NCBI GenBank assembly: GCA_030067055.1
Contig: JASJAL010000267.1
Location: 1 to 5,180, forward strand
Direction of reading: 5' to 3'
Length of the DNA: 5,180 bases
DNA from: Kiloniellales bacterium
Lineage (GTDB): Bacteria; Pseudomonadota; Alphaproteobacteria; Kiloniellales; JAKSBE01
Shown here one piece after another: positions 4,881 to 5,180 of the stretch. The position numbers and the translations under genes were made by a program. Numbering within the stretch: position 1 is the stretch's first letter; the number at the start of each line of letters is the position of its first letter. Under the pieces are notes generated by a model. That model was given only the letters and a program-made list of their open reading frames with translations, made no database searches and had not been told where the DNA came from.

Positions 4881-5180
4881 TCAGCCAGGGTCGTCCGCAG
4901 GCCCGATGGCCAGGGTCGCTTTGCGTTTCTTGCCACGGCGCAAAATCTGCAGTTCGACCTCTTCGCCGATGCGCCTCAGGCCAACCTCGTTTCGCAGATC
5001 GGCGACTCCGCGCACCTCTTTGCCATCGATGCTGCGGATAACGTCGCCAGGCTCAAGGCCGGCGCCAGCGGCTGGCGAACCCGGCACCACCTGCGAGATC
5101 AAAGCGCCGTCCAGGCTTTCCAGGCGAAGCCCCTTTGCCAGATCGGGTGTGATGTCTTGAATGACGATTCCCAGGCGGCC
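4881..5180 (-). CDS. HtrA/Do-family serine protease, C-terminal PDZ domain (5' end missing)
   Basis: The minus-strand frame enters from the right edge and ends at TGA 4883-4881, leaving 99 residues. They form one PDZ domain. RLGIVIQDITPDLAKGL (2-18) is the typical opening of the PDZ region after the protease domain of DegP/DegQ-type enzymes. GALISQVVPGSPA (25-37), AGLEPGDVIRSIDGKEV (40-56) and the DLRNEVGLRRIGEEVELQILR strands (60-80) complete the domain. Family knowledge: these are periplasmic proteases and chaperones that handle misfolded envelope proteins. The catalytic His-Asp-Ser domain and signal peptide would lie beyond 5180. The protein stops about 13 residues after the domain, whereas DegP and DegQ carry a second PDZ. 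This is therefore probably a single-PDZ member, unless another PDZ precedes it. It is convergent with the small membrane protein. Confidence 0.88.
   Translation of the reverse strand, partial: GRLGIVIQDITPDLAKGLRLESLDGALISQVVPGSPAAGAGLEPGDVIRSIDGKEVRGVADLRNEVGLRRIGEEVELQILRRGKKRKATLAIGPADDPG

Noticed and set aside
4325..5041. Plus-strand 238-codon open frame spanning two intergenic gaps
   Set aside because: It overlaps the end of the membrane protein, the small membrane protein and the antisense of the PDZ gene, with no domain and no ribosome site; the 95-residue gene in another frame is far better supported.

Overview
The window looks like a chromosomal stretch from a GC-rich proteobacterium (roughly 60% GC by eye). 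This rests on G/C-rich third positions, Shine-Dalgarno starts, an exported-type protein-L-isoaspartate methyltransferase, and an HtrA/Do-family PDZ domain. No mobile element, rRNA, tRNA or CRISPR array is visible. I cannot place the organism more precisely; a gammaproteobacterium or betaproteobacterium is only a guess.

Layout, left to right. (1) Positions 1-840, minus strand: a two-gene operon. The upstream gene (840 to 232) encodes a 202-residue protein that I read as a divergent CYTH-like (triphosphate tunnel) protein. The downstream gene starts at 218, runs off the left edge, and is a clear CYTH-domain protein. The Shine-Dalgarno of the second gene overlaps the stop codon of the first. A good sigma70-type promoter lies just upstream (867-894). 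(2) Positions 841-1156: a divergent intergenic region. It holds that promoter, an 11-bp palindrome, a possible 16-codon leader ORF and a 33-bp dyad centred on 1114. (3) Positions 1157-4371, plus strand: a tightly coupled pair. The first gene is a signal-peptide-bearing protein-L-isoaspartate O-methyltransferase. The second is an 820-residue polytopic membrane protein with a central spermidine-synthase-like Rossmann domain. They overlap by one base (TGATG). (4) Positions 4372-4565: an intergenic gap with a nested stem-loop. (5) Positions 4566-4853, plus strand: a 95-residue membrane protein resembling small proteins usually labelled 'bacteriophage holin'. (6) Positions 4881-5180, minus strand: the C-terminal PDZ domain of an HtrA/Do-like protease running off the right edge, convergent with (5).

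The most interesting point is the coupled pair in (3). The methyltransferase appears to be exported. Charge distribution around the membrane segments of its partner places the partner's nucleotide-binding-type domain on the periplasmic side as well. Both folds normally use S-adenosylmethionine or its decarboxylated form, which are made in the cytoplasm. The pair may therefore be an extracytoplasmic protein-repair or modification module with an unexplained cofactor supply. The HtrA-like protease next door would fit an envelope protein quality-control neighbourhood, but that link is inference from proximity only.
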